The notes below the pieces were generated by a model. It was not told the DNA's origin. It ran no database searches and saw nothing but the letters and a program-made list of their open reading frames with translations. A stretch of 17,450 nt of DNA from an uncultured bacterium (GTDB lineage: Bacteria; Actinomycetota; Coriobacteriia; Coriobacteriales; Eggerthellaceae), in contig CANSQW010000007.1 in the NCBI GenBank assembly GCA_947649215.1, forward strand, positions 1 to 17,450, given 5' to 3'. This document shows positions 9,801 to 16,462 of the stretch, piece by piece (the first letter of the stretch is position 1; each line of letters begins with the position of its first letter). Position numbers and translations under genes: made by a program.

Positions 9801-9953
9801 TGGCCATTTTTGCCGTGGTTTACGCTGACTTCGCGAACCCGGTAACGCAGCAACGAACTCGCCACAACGCTGACCTGGGAAAACGTCTGGCCGAATGAAG
9901 GGGAATCCAGCTTGAGGGGCTGATAGCTGCGTAAACCAGGGTGTTTTTGGCCA
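9801..9953. repeat. 153-bp element bounded by TGGCCA with inverted TGGTTTACGC arms
   Basis: The left end is TGGCCATTTTTGCCG followed by TGGTTTACGC (9816-9825). The right end is GCGTAAACCA (9929-9938) followed by GGGTGTTTTTGGCCA. The TGGCCA ends are palindromic and the 10-bp arms are perfect inverted repeats at comparable distances from the ends. It resembles the 5282-5443 element in length and in edge design, not in arm sequence. Its right-hand 13 bases GTGTTTTTGGCCA recur exactly at 13132-13144. Confidence 0.6.
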
Positions 9954-10014
9954 GAAACTCGAGATCCCCACGTCGAGCGCAGGCCAAAGGGCGGCGCAAG
10001 CCTCCGGTGGGCGC

Positions 10015-10046
10015 AAAAAAAGGCGGCCCCGCGATGGGGGCCGCCT
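10015..10046 (-). terminator. Strong intrinsic terminator after pyrC
   Basis: On the minus strand, AGGCGGCCCC, loop CATCGC and GGGGCCGCCT form a perfect ten-bp stem followed by a run of T (the last stem T plus six). It begins 28 bp after the pyrC stop and closes the pyrR-pyrB-pyrC operon before the iron-uptake genes. Confidence 0.95.
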
Positions 10047-10074
10047 CCTCAGGCACGCGAATGGGCGTGATGCG

Positions 10075-11367
10075 CTACTCGACGATGCGTCCGTCCTCCA
10101 TGGTGGCGTAGCCGGCGACGTAGGTGTCGGTGGCGCGGCCGGTGAGCTCGGCGCCAATGAAGCCGGAGTTCACCGCCTTGGAGAGGAAGTCGCCCTCCTC
10201 GACGGTCCACGCAGCGTCCGGGTCGATGACCGTCAGGTCGGCCACGGAGCCGGCCGCCAGCTTGACGGGCTCCTCGCGCAGGATGGCGCGCGGGGCCACG
10301 GCCATGAGCTCCACCATGCGGTCGTAGCCGATGACGCCGGCGCCCACCAGGTGGGTGAGCACGAGCGCAAGCGAGGTCTCCAGGCCGGTCATGCCGAAGG
10401 GCGCCAGCTCGAACTCGCGATCCTTCTCCCAGGCGGTGTGGGGCGCATGGTCGGTGACGATGGCGTCCACCGTGCCGTCGGCCACGCCGGCCACGAGCGC
10501 GGCGGCATCGGCGGCGGTGCGCAGCGGCGGGTTCACCTTGAGCGCGGTCTGGTACTCCGGCCCGATGGCGTCCTCGGTGAGGAACATATGGTGCGGCGTC
10601 ACCTCGCAGGTGACGGGCAGGCCCTCGGCCTTCGCGGCGCGCACCAGCTCGAGCCCGCGGGCGGTGGTGACGTGCTGGATGTGCAGCGGGCAGCCGGTGA
10701 GGCGGGCGAGCGCGATGTCGCGGGCGATCTCGATCTCCTCGCCCTCGGCCGGCCAGCCGAGCATCCCCAGGCGGGTGGAGGCCACCCCCTCGTTCACCTG
10801 GCCGTCGCCCACGAGCGCGTCGTCCTGGCAGTGCACCATCACGGGCACGTCGAACTGCTTGGCGTAGTCCATGACGCGACGCATCATGCCGGTGTCCTGG
10901 ATGCCGCGGCCGTCGTCGGTGAAGGCCTGAGCGCCGTGGGCGCGCATGTCGCCCATGTCGGCGAGGGTGTCGCCGCCGAGGCCCTTGGAGCAGGCGCCGG
11001 CCACGATGACGCGGCACTTCCCCACCGCGGCCGCGCGGGCCTTCACGTACTCGACGCCGAGCGCGTTGTCGATGACGGGAGAGGTGTTGGGCATGGCGCA
11101 GACCGCGGTGAAGCCGCCGTGGGCCGCCGCGCGGGTGCCCGACGCGATGTCCTCCTTCTGCTCGAAGCCCGGCTCGCGCAGGTGCACGTGCATGTCCACG
11201 AGGCCCGGGACGATGATCTTGCCGGAGAGGTCGCGCTCGACGCCCTTCTCCATGACCAGGTCGTGGCCGATCTCGACGATGCGGCCGTCGCGGATGAGGA
11301 TGTCGGCCACCTCGTCGAGGCCGACCTGGGGGTCGATGAGGCGGGCGCCTTTAAGCATCAAAGCCAT
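10075..11367 (-). CDS. pyrC: Dihydroorotase, class I
   Basis: PyrC cyclises carbamoyl aspartate to dihydroorotate, the third step of UMP synthesis, in the cytoplasm. The 430-residue protein is an amidohydrolase with metal ligands His60 and His62 in DMHVHLREPG, Asp152 in FTDDG, His179 in MVHCQDD, His232 in HIQHVTTA, and Asp306 in VTDHAPHT. This length and the TDDG pattern fit the Bacillus-type class I enzyme, which uses Asp where class II enzymes use a carboxylated Lys. The ATG at 11367 has AGGAGG about eight bases upstream. It overlaps the end of pyrB by 17 bp, so translation is coupled, and it is followed by a strong terminator. Allantoinase is a related alternative, but the pyrB neighbour settles it. 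Confidence 0.97.
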   Translation of the reverse strand: MALMLKGARLIDPQVGLDEVADILIRDGRIVEIGHDLVMEKGVERDLSGKIIVPGLVDMHVHLREPGFEQKEDIASGTRAAAHGGFTAVCAMPNTSPVIDNALGVEYVKARAAAVGKCRVIVAGACSKGLGGDTLADMGDMRAHGAQAFTDDGRGIQDTGMMRRVMDYAKQFDVPVMVHCQDDALVGDGQVNEGVASTRLGMLGWPAEGEEIEIARDIALARLTGCPLHIQHVTTARGLELVRAAKAEGLPVTCEVTPHHMFLTEDAIGPEYQTALKVNPPLRTAADAAALVAGVADGTVDAIVTDHAPHTAWEKDREFELAPFGMTGLETSLALVLTHLVGAGVIGYDRMVELMAVAPRAILREEPVKLAAGSVADLTVIDPDAAWTVEEGDFLSKAVNSGFIGAELTGRATDTYVAGYATMEDGRIVE

Positions 11368-12295
11368 CGTTGGAACCTCCTAGCAGAAGATAGAGAGCGG
11401 CCATGCGCACGAGCACACCGGCATAGACCTGGTCGAGGATGACGGAGCGCTCGGGGTGGTCGGCCATGAAGCTGTCGAGCTCCACGCCGCGGTTGATGGG
11501 GCCGGGGTGGCAGACGAGCGCATCGGGCTTCATGAGGCGGTCGCGCTCGCGGGTGAGGCCGAAGAGCTGGTTGTACTCGCGCAGGGACGGGTAGGGCGCG
11601 CCCTCGAAGCGCTCGCGCTGGATGCGCAGCATGTAGACGACATCCAGCTCGGGCAGGGCCTCGTCCAGGTTATAGGTCACGTGGTCGGCGCCGAGCACGT
11701 CGGGGCGGGCGGGCATGAGGGTGGGGGGTGCTATGACCGTCACCTCGCAGCCCATGATCTTGAGGGCCGGGATGAGCGAGCCGCACACGCGGGAGTGGCC
11801 GATGTCGCCCACGACGCCCACGTGCAGCTTGTCGAAGGAGCCCTTCTTCTCCCAGATGGAGTACAGGTCGAGCAGGGCCTGGGTGGGGTGCTGGTGCTTG
11901 CCGTCGCCCGCGTCGATGACCGCCACGCCGGACACGTCGGCGATCTTGCGCGGCACGCCGGCGTGCTTGTCGCGCACGACGATGCAGTCGATCTTGTAGG
12001 CGCACAGCGTCTCCACCGTATCCACGAGGCTCTCGCCCTTCACCGTGGAGGTGGACGACCCGCCGAAGTTCAGCGAGTTGGCCGACAGGCGCTTCTCGGC
12101 GATCTCGAAGGACGAGCGCGTGCGGGTGGACGGCTCGTTGAACATGTTGACCACGGTGAAGCCCTTGAGCGTGGGCACCTGCTTGATGCGCCTCTCGTTG
12201 ACTTGCTTGAACTTCTCCGCCGTCTCGAGTATCAGCATGAGGTCGTCTGCGGAATACTCGGTGATGTCAATCAGATGCTTGTGGGAAAACGACAT
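11351..12295 (-). CDS. pyrB: Aspartate carbamoyltransferase catalytic subunit
   Basis: PyrB condenses carbamoyl phosphate (from CarAB) with aspartate, the committed step of pyrimidine synthesis. The 314-residue protein has the carbamoyl-phosphate loop STRTR at 56-60 in NEPSTRTRSSFE, HPTQALLD at 136-143, the second-domain YMLRIQRERF, and the aspartate-site HPGPINRG at 263-270. No pyrI regulatory chain follows; pyrC comes next instead. The enzyme is therefore probably the unregulated trimer or a PyrC-associated form, as in Bacillus. Control would come from the PyrR leader rather than from allostery. The ATG at 12295 stands three bases after the pyrR stop, with GGAGGTGAG inside the end of pyrR as its ribosome site. 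Confidence 0.97.
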   Translation of the reverse strand: MSFSHKHLIDITEYSADDLMLILETAEKFKQVNERRIKQVPTLKGFTVVNMFNEPSTRTRSSFEIAEKRLSANSLNFGGSSTSTVKGESLVDTVETLCAYKIDCIVVRDKHAGVPRKIADVSGVAVIDAGDGKHQHPTQALLDLYSIWEKKGSFDKLHVGVVGDIGHSRVCGSLIPALKIMGCEVTVIAPPTLMPARPDVLGADHVTYNLDEALPELDVVYMLRIQRERFEGAPYPSLREYNQLFGLTRERDRLMKPDALVCHPGPINRGVELDSFMADHPERSVILDQVYAGVLVRMAALYLLLGGSNDGFDA

Positions 12296-12298
12296 CCC

Positions 12299-12895
12299 TT
12301 ACTCACCTCCGGTCTTCTGGATGGGCGCGGCGCCGGCACGGTCGCCGGGGCCCATGGCCAGGATCTCGACGGCCGAGGTGCCGTCGATGTCCTTCAGGAA
12401 CAGGCGCACGTTCTCGTCGGAGGACGAGGGGACGTTCTTGCCAACGTAGTCGGCGCGGATGGGCAGCTCGCGGTGGCCGCGGTCCACGAGGACCGCCAGC
12501 TGGACGGCGGCCGGGCGGCCGATGTCCATGAGGGCGTCGAGCGCGGCGCGGATGGTGCGGCCCGTGTAGAGGATGTCGTCGACGAGGACGACGGTCTTGC
12601 CGTCGATGTCGAACGGGATGTCGGTGGAGTGAACCTCGGGCGCGAAGTGCGTCATGAAGTCATCGCGATAGAAGCTGATGTCGAGCGCACCGAGCGGGAC
12701 GGCCACCCCCTCGATCTCCTCGATCCTGCTCGCCAGCATCTTGGCGAGCAGATCGCCGCGCGTGACGATGCCCACCAGGGCGATCTGCGCGGCTCCCTTG
12801 TTGGTCTCGAGGATCTGATGCGCGATGCGCGTCAACGACCGCTCGATCTCATCGGCGTCCATGCAGATGGACTTGACGGTTCCTGCGTCGTTCAT
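12299..12895 (-). CDS. pyrR: Bifunctional pyr regulator / uracil phosphoribosyltransferase PyrR
   Basis: PyrR binds the pyr leader RNA loop when UMP or UTP is high and promotes termination; many members also convert uracil and PRPP to UMP. The 198-residue protein has GIVTRGD at 42-48 and the PRPP-binding loop [12 protein letters not shown] at 103-114, with [17 protein letters not shown] at 138-154, all diagnostic. The C-terminus runs about 15 residues past the usual end (about 180). The start is ATG at 12895 because AAGGGAG lies five bases upstream. An in-frame ATG at 12913 has no ribosome site, and the open frame continuing upstream runs through the attenuator and is not coding. It is first in pyrR-pyrB-pyrC and should regulate its own operon and carA-carB-pyrK. 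Confidence 0.96.
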   Translation of the reverse strand: MNDAGTVKSICMDADEIERSLTRIAHQILETNKGAAQIALVGIVTRGDLLAKMLASRIEEIEGVAVPLGALDISFYRDDFMTHFAPEVHSTDIPFDIDGKTVVLVDDILYTGRTIRAALDALMDIGRPAAVQLAVLVDRGHRELPIRADYVGKNVPSSSDENVRLFLKDIDGTSAVEILAMGPGDRAGAAPIQKTGGE

Positions 12896-12979
12896 ACACA
12901 CTCCCTTCTTCATCGAAAGTGCGTACAGGCGAAACCGGCCGTACCTCCGGCGCAAGCGCTGGCTCGGGCGGCGCAGGGC

Positions 12980-13014
12980 AAAAAACAAGCCCTGTCCCCT
13001 CTGGGCCAAGGCTT
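12980..13014 (-). terminator. Intrinsic terminator in the pyrR leader (attenuator)
   Basis: On the minus strand, AAGCCTTGGCCC, loop AGAG, then GGGACAGGGCTT form a 12-bp stem with one G-A mismatch and one G-U pair, followed by GTTTTTT. It lies between the PyrR loop and the pyrR ATG, about 85 bases before the start, where a uridine-responsive attenuator would be placed. Confidence 0.88.
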
Positions 13015-13051
13015 CCTCCGTCGTGCCCCTATCGTGGGGCGGTGGTGCGTG

Positions 13052-13083
13052 CCTTGTCGGTCTCTCTGTACCGCATTTAAAGG
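13052..13083 (-). promoter_or_regulatory. PyrR-binding loop in the pyrR leader RNA
   Basis: The minus-strand RNA reads CCTTTAAATGCGGTACAGAG then AGACCGACAAGG, with CGGT/ACCG closing a hairpin around ACAGAGAG. It matches the Bacillus pyr leader consensus (UUUAA, CAGAGAG, AAGG) and has 23 identical consecutive bases in common with the carA leader. PyrR charged with UMP or UTP should bind and prevent the antiterminator. Confidence 0.9.
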
Positions 13084-13091
13084 ACGCTGCC

Positions 13092-13120
13092 AGTATGCGC
13101 CCCTCCCGCCCGAAGCGCAA
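13092..13120 (-). promoter_or_regulatory. pyrR operon promoter
   Basis: On the minus strand TTGCGC (13120-13115) and CATACT (13097-13092) are separated by 17 bp, a standard sigma-70-type spacing with a moderate -35. The -10 lies eight bases upstream of the PyrR loop, so transcripts would start at the edge of the loop, as at carA. Confidence 0.65.
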
Positions 13121-13131
13121 CCCCCGAAGTT

Positions 13132-13144
13132 GTGTTTTTGGCCA
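13132..13144. repeat. Solo GTGTTTTTGGCCA box
   Basis: These 13 bases are identical to the right end of the 9801-9953 element (9941-9953). No matching left end or inverted arm was found within 150 bp. It lies about a dozen bases upstream of the pyrR -35 and about 50 bp from the GNAT start, so it could be a remnant element end or a protein-binding site. Confidence 0.45.
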
Positions 13145-13196
13145 GCGGGCGCGTTGGCGCGCCGCTAGAATGCCAGGGAGAGCGAAGGAGGAGGCC

Positions 13197-13640
13197 ATGG
13201 CCCATCAGATCAGGAGGGGCGCGCCTGCCACGGTGCGCGCCGCGCGCGCTGCCGACTGGGACGCGATACGCGCCCTCGCGCGCGAGGAGGATATGGGGGA
13301 GCTGGCGGATGCGGGACGCACGCTCGTGGCCGAGGACGCAGACGGGCTCTTCCTCGGGTTTCTGCGCCTCACCTGGGCAGACGGCGTCGCCTACGTGAAC
13401 CCCGTGGCGGTGGCGCCCTCCGCCCGGCGGATGGGCGCCGGGCGGGCGCTCATGGAGGAGGCTCGCCGGCAGGCAGGCGCGCTGCGTCTCGTCGCGCGCG
13501 GGCGCTCCGTGCCGTTTTACGAGGCGCTCGGCTGCCGGCCCGTGCCCTGGGCGGCCATCGCGGGCGCCATCGCCGCAGACTGCGACGGCTGCGACAAGCG
13601 CGCGTGCGCGCCCGTGCCGATGGCCTGGGACGAGGGCTAG
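13197..13640 (+). CDS. GNAT-family N-acetyltransferase with C-terminal cysteine cluster
   Basis: The 147-residue protein is the only plus-strand gene in the window. The GNAT core is recognised by the strand [15 protein letters not shown] and the acetyl-CoA pyrophosphate loop RRMGAGRAL (77-85), then [16 protein letters not shown] (98-113), the usual 'FYEKLGF'-like end of the fold. The tail carries Cys129-x2-Cys132-x4-Cys137 ahead of APVPM, which looks like a small metal-binding knuckle. The ATG at 13197 has AAGGAGG with a five-base spacer; an open frame extends upstream through the pyrR leader but has no role. The gene converges with the acyl-CoA synthetase gene, with only 12 bp between the stops. 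The acceptor substrate is unknown; small-molecule or protein N-acetylation are both open. Confidence 0.88.
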   Translation: MAHQIRRGAPATVRAARAADWDAIRALAREEDMGELADAGRTLVAEDADGLFLGFLRLTWADGVAYVNPVAVAPSARRMGAGRALMEEARRQAGALRLVARGRSVPFYEALGCRPVPWAAIAGAIAADCDGCDKRACAPVPMAWDEG

Positions 13641-13652
13641 CCCGGCGCTCCC

Positions 13653-15326
13653 CTACTCCTCGATGCCGTCGTTGGTGCGGATGAGCTTGCGCTTGATCTT
13701 GCCGCCGATGGTCTTGGGCAGTTCGTCCACATACTCGATGATGCGCGGGTACTTGTAGGGCGCCGTGGTCTTCTTCACGTGCTCCTGCAGCTCGCGGGTG
13801 AGCGCGTCGGTGCCCTCGTAGCCCCGGGCCAGCACCACCGTGGCCTTCACCACCTTGCCGCGGATGGGGTCCGGCGCCGCCGTGACGGCGCACTCCACCA
13901 CAGCCGGGTGCTCCACCAGCGCGCTCTCCACCTCGAAGGGGCCGATGCGGTAGCCCGAGCACTTGATGACATCGTCGTTGCGGCCCACGAAGAAGCAGTA
14001 GCCGTCCGAGTCGCGCCAGGCCATGTCGTGGAGGTTGTAGTACTCCCCTCCCACAGCCTCGGCGGTCTTCTCGGGGTTGCCGTAGTAGCCGACGAACAGG
14101 CCCGGCGGGTAGGCCTCTTTCAGGCCCGTCACGCAGATGGCGCCCTCCTCGCCGTCCTCCACTTCCCGGCCGTCATCGTCCAGGAGCTTCACGTTCAGCA
14201 AGGGCGACGGCTTGCCCATGGAGCCGGGGCGCGGCTCCACCCAGGGGAAGGTGGCCAGGAGCACCGGCCCCTCGGTCTGGCCGAAGCCCTCGCGGATCTT
14301 CTTGCCCGTGAGCCGCTCCCACTGGATGGTCACCTCCGCGTTCAAGGGCTCGCCGGCCGTGGCGAAGTTCTCCACGCTGGACAGATCGTAGGCCGCCACG
14401 TCCTCCTGGAGCATGAAGCGGTACATGGTGGGCGGCGCGCAGAAGGTGGCCAGCCGGTAGTCCTGGATCTTCTGGAGCAGCTTGGCGGGCACGAACTTCT
14501 CCATATCGTAGGCGAAGATGGTCGCGCCGCAGATCCACTGGCCGTAGATCTTGCCCCAGCCGAACTTGGCCCAGCCCGAATCGGTCACCGACATATGCAG
14601 CTTGTCCTCCTGGACCTGCTGCCAGTACTTGGCGGTGATGATGTGGCCGAGCGGGTGCGCGAAGTTGTGCTCGACGGCCTTGGGGTTGCCGGTGGTGCCG
14701 CTCGTGAAGTACATGAGCATGATGTCGGAGGACGTGACGCCGTCGGCCCCCGTCGGGCGCGCGAACTCCTCGGCCTTGCCGGCGATGAGGTCGTCGAAGT
14801 CCACCCAGCCCTCGCGCGAGCCGTCCACGATGAACCTCTCGATGAGCGAGGGGCATTCCGGCACGGCGGCCTCCACCTGCGTGCAGACGTACTCGTCGTT
14901 CACGGCCACGATGGCCTTCACATCAGCGCTGTTGACCCGGTAGGCCACGTCCTTCTTCGTCAGCTGCAGCGTAGCGGGGATGATGATGGCGCCCAGCTTG
15001 CAGAGGGCCACGGCGCACACCCAGTACTCCCAGCGCCGCCGCAGGATGCACATGACCACATCGCCCTTGCCGATGCCCCTCTCGCGAAAGGCGTTGGCTG
15101 CCTGGTTGGAGAGGCGCGCCAGGTCGCCGAAGGAGAACGTCCGCTCCTCGCCGGCGTCGTTGCACCAGACAAGCGCGCGCTTCTCCGGCTCTACGCGCGC
15201 CCACTCGTCGACGACGTCGAAGCCGAAGTTGAAGTCGGCGGGGACGTCGATGCGGAAGTTCTCGACGAAGTCCTCGTAGGAGTCGAAGTCGATGCGCGGG
15301 CAGTACCTCTTCAGCACGTGGTTCAT
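13653..15326 (-). CDS. AMP-forming acyl-CoA synthetase (medium-chain/acetyl-CoA synthetase-like)
   Basis: It activates a carboxylic acid with ATP to an acyl-adenylate and then to the CoA thioester. The 557-residue protein has the P-loop YFTSGTTGNPK at 206-216, the core GFGQTEG at 347-353, the hinge region GRNDDVIKCSGYRI around 448-461, and the catalytic Lys543 in PKTIGGKIKR. That last motif also fits the consensus for lysine acetylation control of such enzymes. The closest family is the MACS-like branch (medium-chain or branched acids); acetate is less likely but not excluded. The start is ATG at 15326 (MNHVLKRYC) with GAGGAA seven bases upstream, rather than the frame extension that runs into the preceding gene. 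It ends an operon with 2-oxoacid:ferredoxin oxidoreductase subunits and an XRE/cupin regulator, 34 bp downstream of the latter. Confidence 0.93.
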   Translation of the reverse strand: MNHVLKRYCPRIDFDSYEDFVENFRIDVPADFNFGFDVVDEWARVEPEKRALVWCNDAGEERTFSFGDLARLSNQAANAFRERGIGKGDVVMCILRRRWEYWVCAVALCKLGAIIIPATLQLTKKDVAYRVNSADVKAIVAVNDEYVCTQVEAAVPECPSLIERFIVDGSREGWVDFDDLIAGKAEEFARPTGADGVTSSDIMLMYFTSGTTGNPKAVEHNFAHPLGHIITAKYWQQVQEDKLHMSVTDSGWAKFGWGKIYGQWICGATIFAYDMEKFVPAKLLQKIQDYRLATFCAPPTMYRFMLQEDVAAYDLSSVENFATAGEPLNAEVTIQWERLTGKKIREGFGQTEGPVLLATFPWVEPRPGSMGKPSPLLNVKLLDDDGREVEDGEEGAICVTGLKEAYPPGLFVGYYGNPEKTAEAVGGEYYNLHDMAWRDSDGYCFFVGRNDDVIKCSGYRIGPFEVESALVEHPAVVECAVTAAPDPIRGKVVKATVVLARGYEGTDALTRELQEHVKKTTAPYKYPRIIEYVDELPKTIGGKIKRKLIRTNDGIEE

Positions 15327-15360
15327 GGTGTGGTTCCTCGGTTCTTGGCTCTGGTGTTCC

Positions 15361-15924
15361 CTACTCGGCGATGATGGTGATGAACTTGGCCGGCACGTCA
15401 CCGCCGCAGCGCTGGCCATGGGGTATCTCGGGATTGAAGTAGACGCTGTCCCACTGCGTAAGCTCGATGTCCTGGTCGCCGATGGTGACGACGACGGTGC
15501 CCTCGATGACGAAGTTGAACTCCTGGCCATGGTGGGTCACGAGCTCGGCCGGCTCGTCAGAGGGGTCGAGCACCACGAGCAGCGGCTGCATGATCTTGTC
15601 GCGGTAGCGCCAGGCCATGTCGTCGTAGCGGTAGCCGGGGAACCGGTCGACCTCCCGGCCCTCGCCGCGGCGCACCACATGGAAGGTGTCGAGCTTGGCC
15701 GCCGTGCCCGTCAGCAGCTCGGTCAGGTCCACGCCGAACTTGCGTGCCATGTGGTAGAGCGCCGAGATGGGCACGTCCTCGCCCGTCTCCTCCCAGGAGC
15801 AGTAGGTTCCCGGGCTCACGGCGAGCTCGGCGGCCATCTCCTCCACCGTCACGTCGCAGGCCTCGCGCAGGCCCTCCATGCGCAGGCCGATGTCGGCTAG
15901 GCTGCGCTCCATGTCCTCGCCCAT
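15361..15924 (-). CDS. XRE-family transcriptional regulator with C-terminal cupin domain
   Basis: The 187-residue protein has an N-terminal helix-turn-helix (about 11-67, including LREACDVTVEEMAAELAVSP). This is joined to a cupin barrel (about 115-187) whose two motifs are HHGQEFNFVIEG (131-142) and PEIPHG (165-170). His131 or His132, Glu135 and His169 are candidate metal ligands. Such proteins bind a small effector in the cupin and act as local regulators. Here the neighbours suggest the effector is an organic acid, acyl-CoA or 2-oxoacid handled by the operon, but that is inference. The ATG at 15924 has GGAGG six bases upstream and lies one base beyond the stop of the gamma-subunit gene. The order gamma subunit, regulator, synthetase makes autoregulation of the operon likely. 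Confidence 0.93.
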   Translation of the reverse strand: MGEDMERSLADIGLRMEGLREACDVTVEEMAAELAVSPGTYCSWEETGEDVPISALYHMARKFGVDLTELLTGTAAKLDTFHVVRRGEGREVDRFPGYRYDDMAWRYRDKIMQPLLVVLDPSDEPAELVTHHGQEFNFVIEGTVVVTIGDQDIELTQWDSVYFNPEIPHGQRCGGDVPAKFITIIAE

Positions 15925-15925
15925 G

Positions 15926-16462
15926 CTACGCCTCCATTCCCAAGTCGATGGCCTGCTCGTTCTTCTCGATGAGGGCGGCCTTGCGGGGCGGCACGCACTT
16001 CGCGATGGCGGCGTCGAGGGTGGCGCGGCTGCAGAAGCCGCACACGGCGAAGAGCTTGCCGAGAAGCACGATGTTGGCCAGGCCCTTGAGGCCCGCCTCC
16101 TCGGCGAGCTTGGTGGCCGGCACGCCGTAGGTCTCCACGTCCTCGCGTACGCGCAAATCGGTGATCATGGAGGTGTCGGCCACGATGACGCCGCCAGGGC
16201 GCACCGCGTCGACGAACTTGTCGTAGGAGGGCTGGTTCAGGGCCACGAGCACGTCGGGCGTGGTGACGAGCGGGCTGCCGATGGGCTCGTCGGACAGCGT
16301 CACCGAGCAGTTGGCGGTGCCGCCGCGCATCTCGGGCCCGTAGGAGGGCAGCCACGACACCTCGCGGTCGTCGATGAGGCCCGCGTAGGCGACCACCTTG
16401 CCGGCGAACAGCACGCCCTGGCCGCCGAAGCCGGCCAGCACGATTCTCAGCTCTGCGCTCAC
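15926..16462 (-). CDS. 2-oxoacid:ferredoxin oxidoreductase, gamma subunit
   Basis: This is the gamma subunit of a ferredoxin-dependent enzyme that oxidatively decarboxylates a 2-oxoacid to an acyl-CoA, or runs in reverse. The 178-residue protein opens VSAELRIVLAGFGGQGVLFA, with the family's G-x-GGQG at 11-16, and has YGPEMRGGTANCSV at 41-54, characteristic of the KorC/VorC/PorG group. The start is GTG at 16462, overlapping the beta-subunit stop by four bases (GTGA), with GAAGGAGG six bases upstream. A longer upstream open frame belongs to another frame of the beta gene. The substrate is not determined by this subunit: 2-oxoglutarate, 2-oxoisovalerate and related acids are all candidates. Confidence 0.94.
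   Translation of the reverse strand: MSAELRIVLAGFGGQGVLFAGKVVAYAGLIDDREVSWLPSYGPEMRGGTANCSVTLSDEPIGSPLVTTPDVLVALNQPSYDKFVDAVRPGGVIVADTSMITDLRVREDVETYGVPATKLAEEAGLKGLANIVLLGKLFAVCGFCSRATLDAAIAKCVPPRKAALIEKNEQAIDLGMEA

Larger units (their letters stand above)
9550..10074. other. 525-bp intergenic region between pyrC and the iron-uptake operon
   Basis: No gene is supported here. It holds an AT-rich promoter island (9630-9672), a small hairpin TTCCCG/CGGGAA (9736-9752), the TGGCCA-bounded element (9801-9953) and the pyrC terminator (10015-10046). GTTTAC or its complement recurs four times between 9636 and 9937. Base composition drops sharply around 9630-9670 compared with flanking coding DNA. 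Confidence 0.7.
12896..13196. other. 301-bp divergent control region between pyrR and the GNAT gene
   Basis: From left to right it contains the pyrR leader with its attenuator (12980-13014), the PyrR loop (13052-13083), the pyrR promoter (13092-13120), one TTTTTGGCCA box (13135-13144), and the ribosome site AAGGAGG of the GNAT gene just before its ATG. No promoter for the GNAT gene stands out. Confidence 0.75.

Noticed and set aside
9720..10157. Overlapping minus-strand frames in the pyrC-downstream intergenic region
   Set aside because: They cross the pyrC terminator and the repeat element, with no ribosome site or recognisable domain.
12825..13196. A longer 271-residue form of the GNAT protein
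   Set aside because: The extension is antisense to the pyrR leader and start; the acetyltransferase homology and the ribosome site both point to ATG 13197.
12896..13198. An N-terminal extension of PyrR by about 100 codons
   Set aside because: It would translate through the PyrR loop and attenuator. PyrR homology begins at the ATG at 12895, which has its own ribosome site.
13641..13652. Possible bidirectional terminator between the convergent GNAT and synthetase genes
   Set aside because: The 12-bp gap has no hairpin or T run, so no terminator is supported there.
15327..15530. A Ser/Thr-rich 68-codon extension of the acyl-CoA synthetase
   Set aside because: It is a shadow of the XRE/cupin gene in another frame; ATG 15326 has a good ribosome site.
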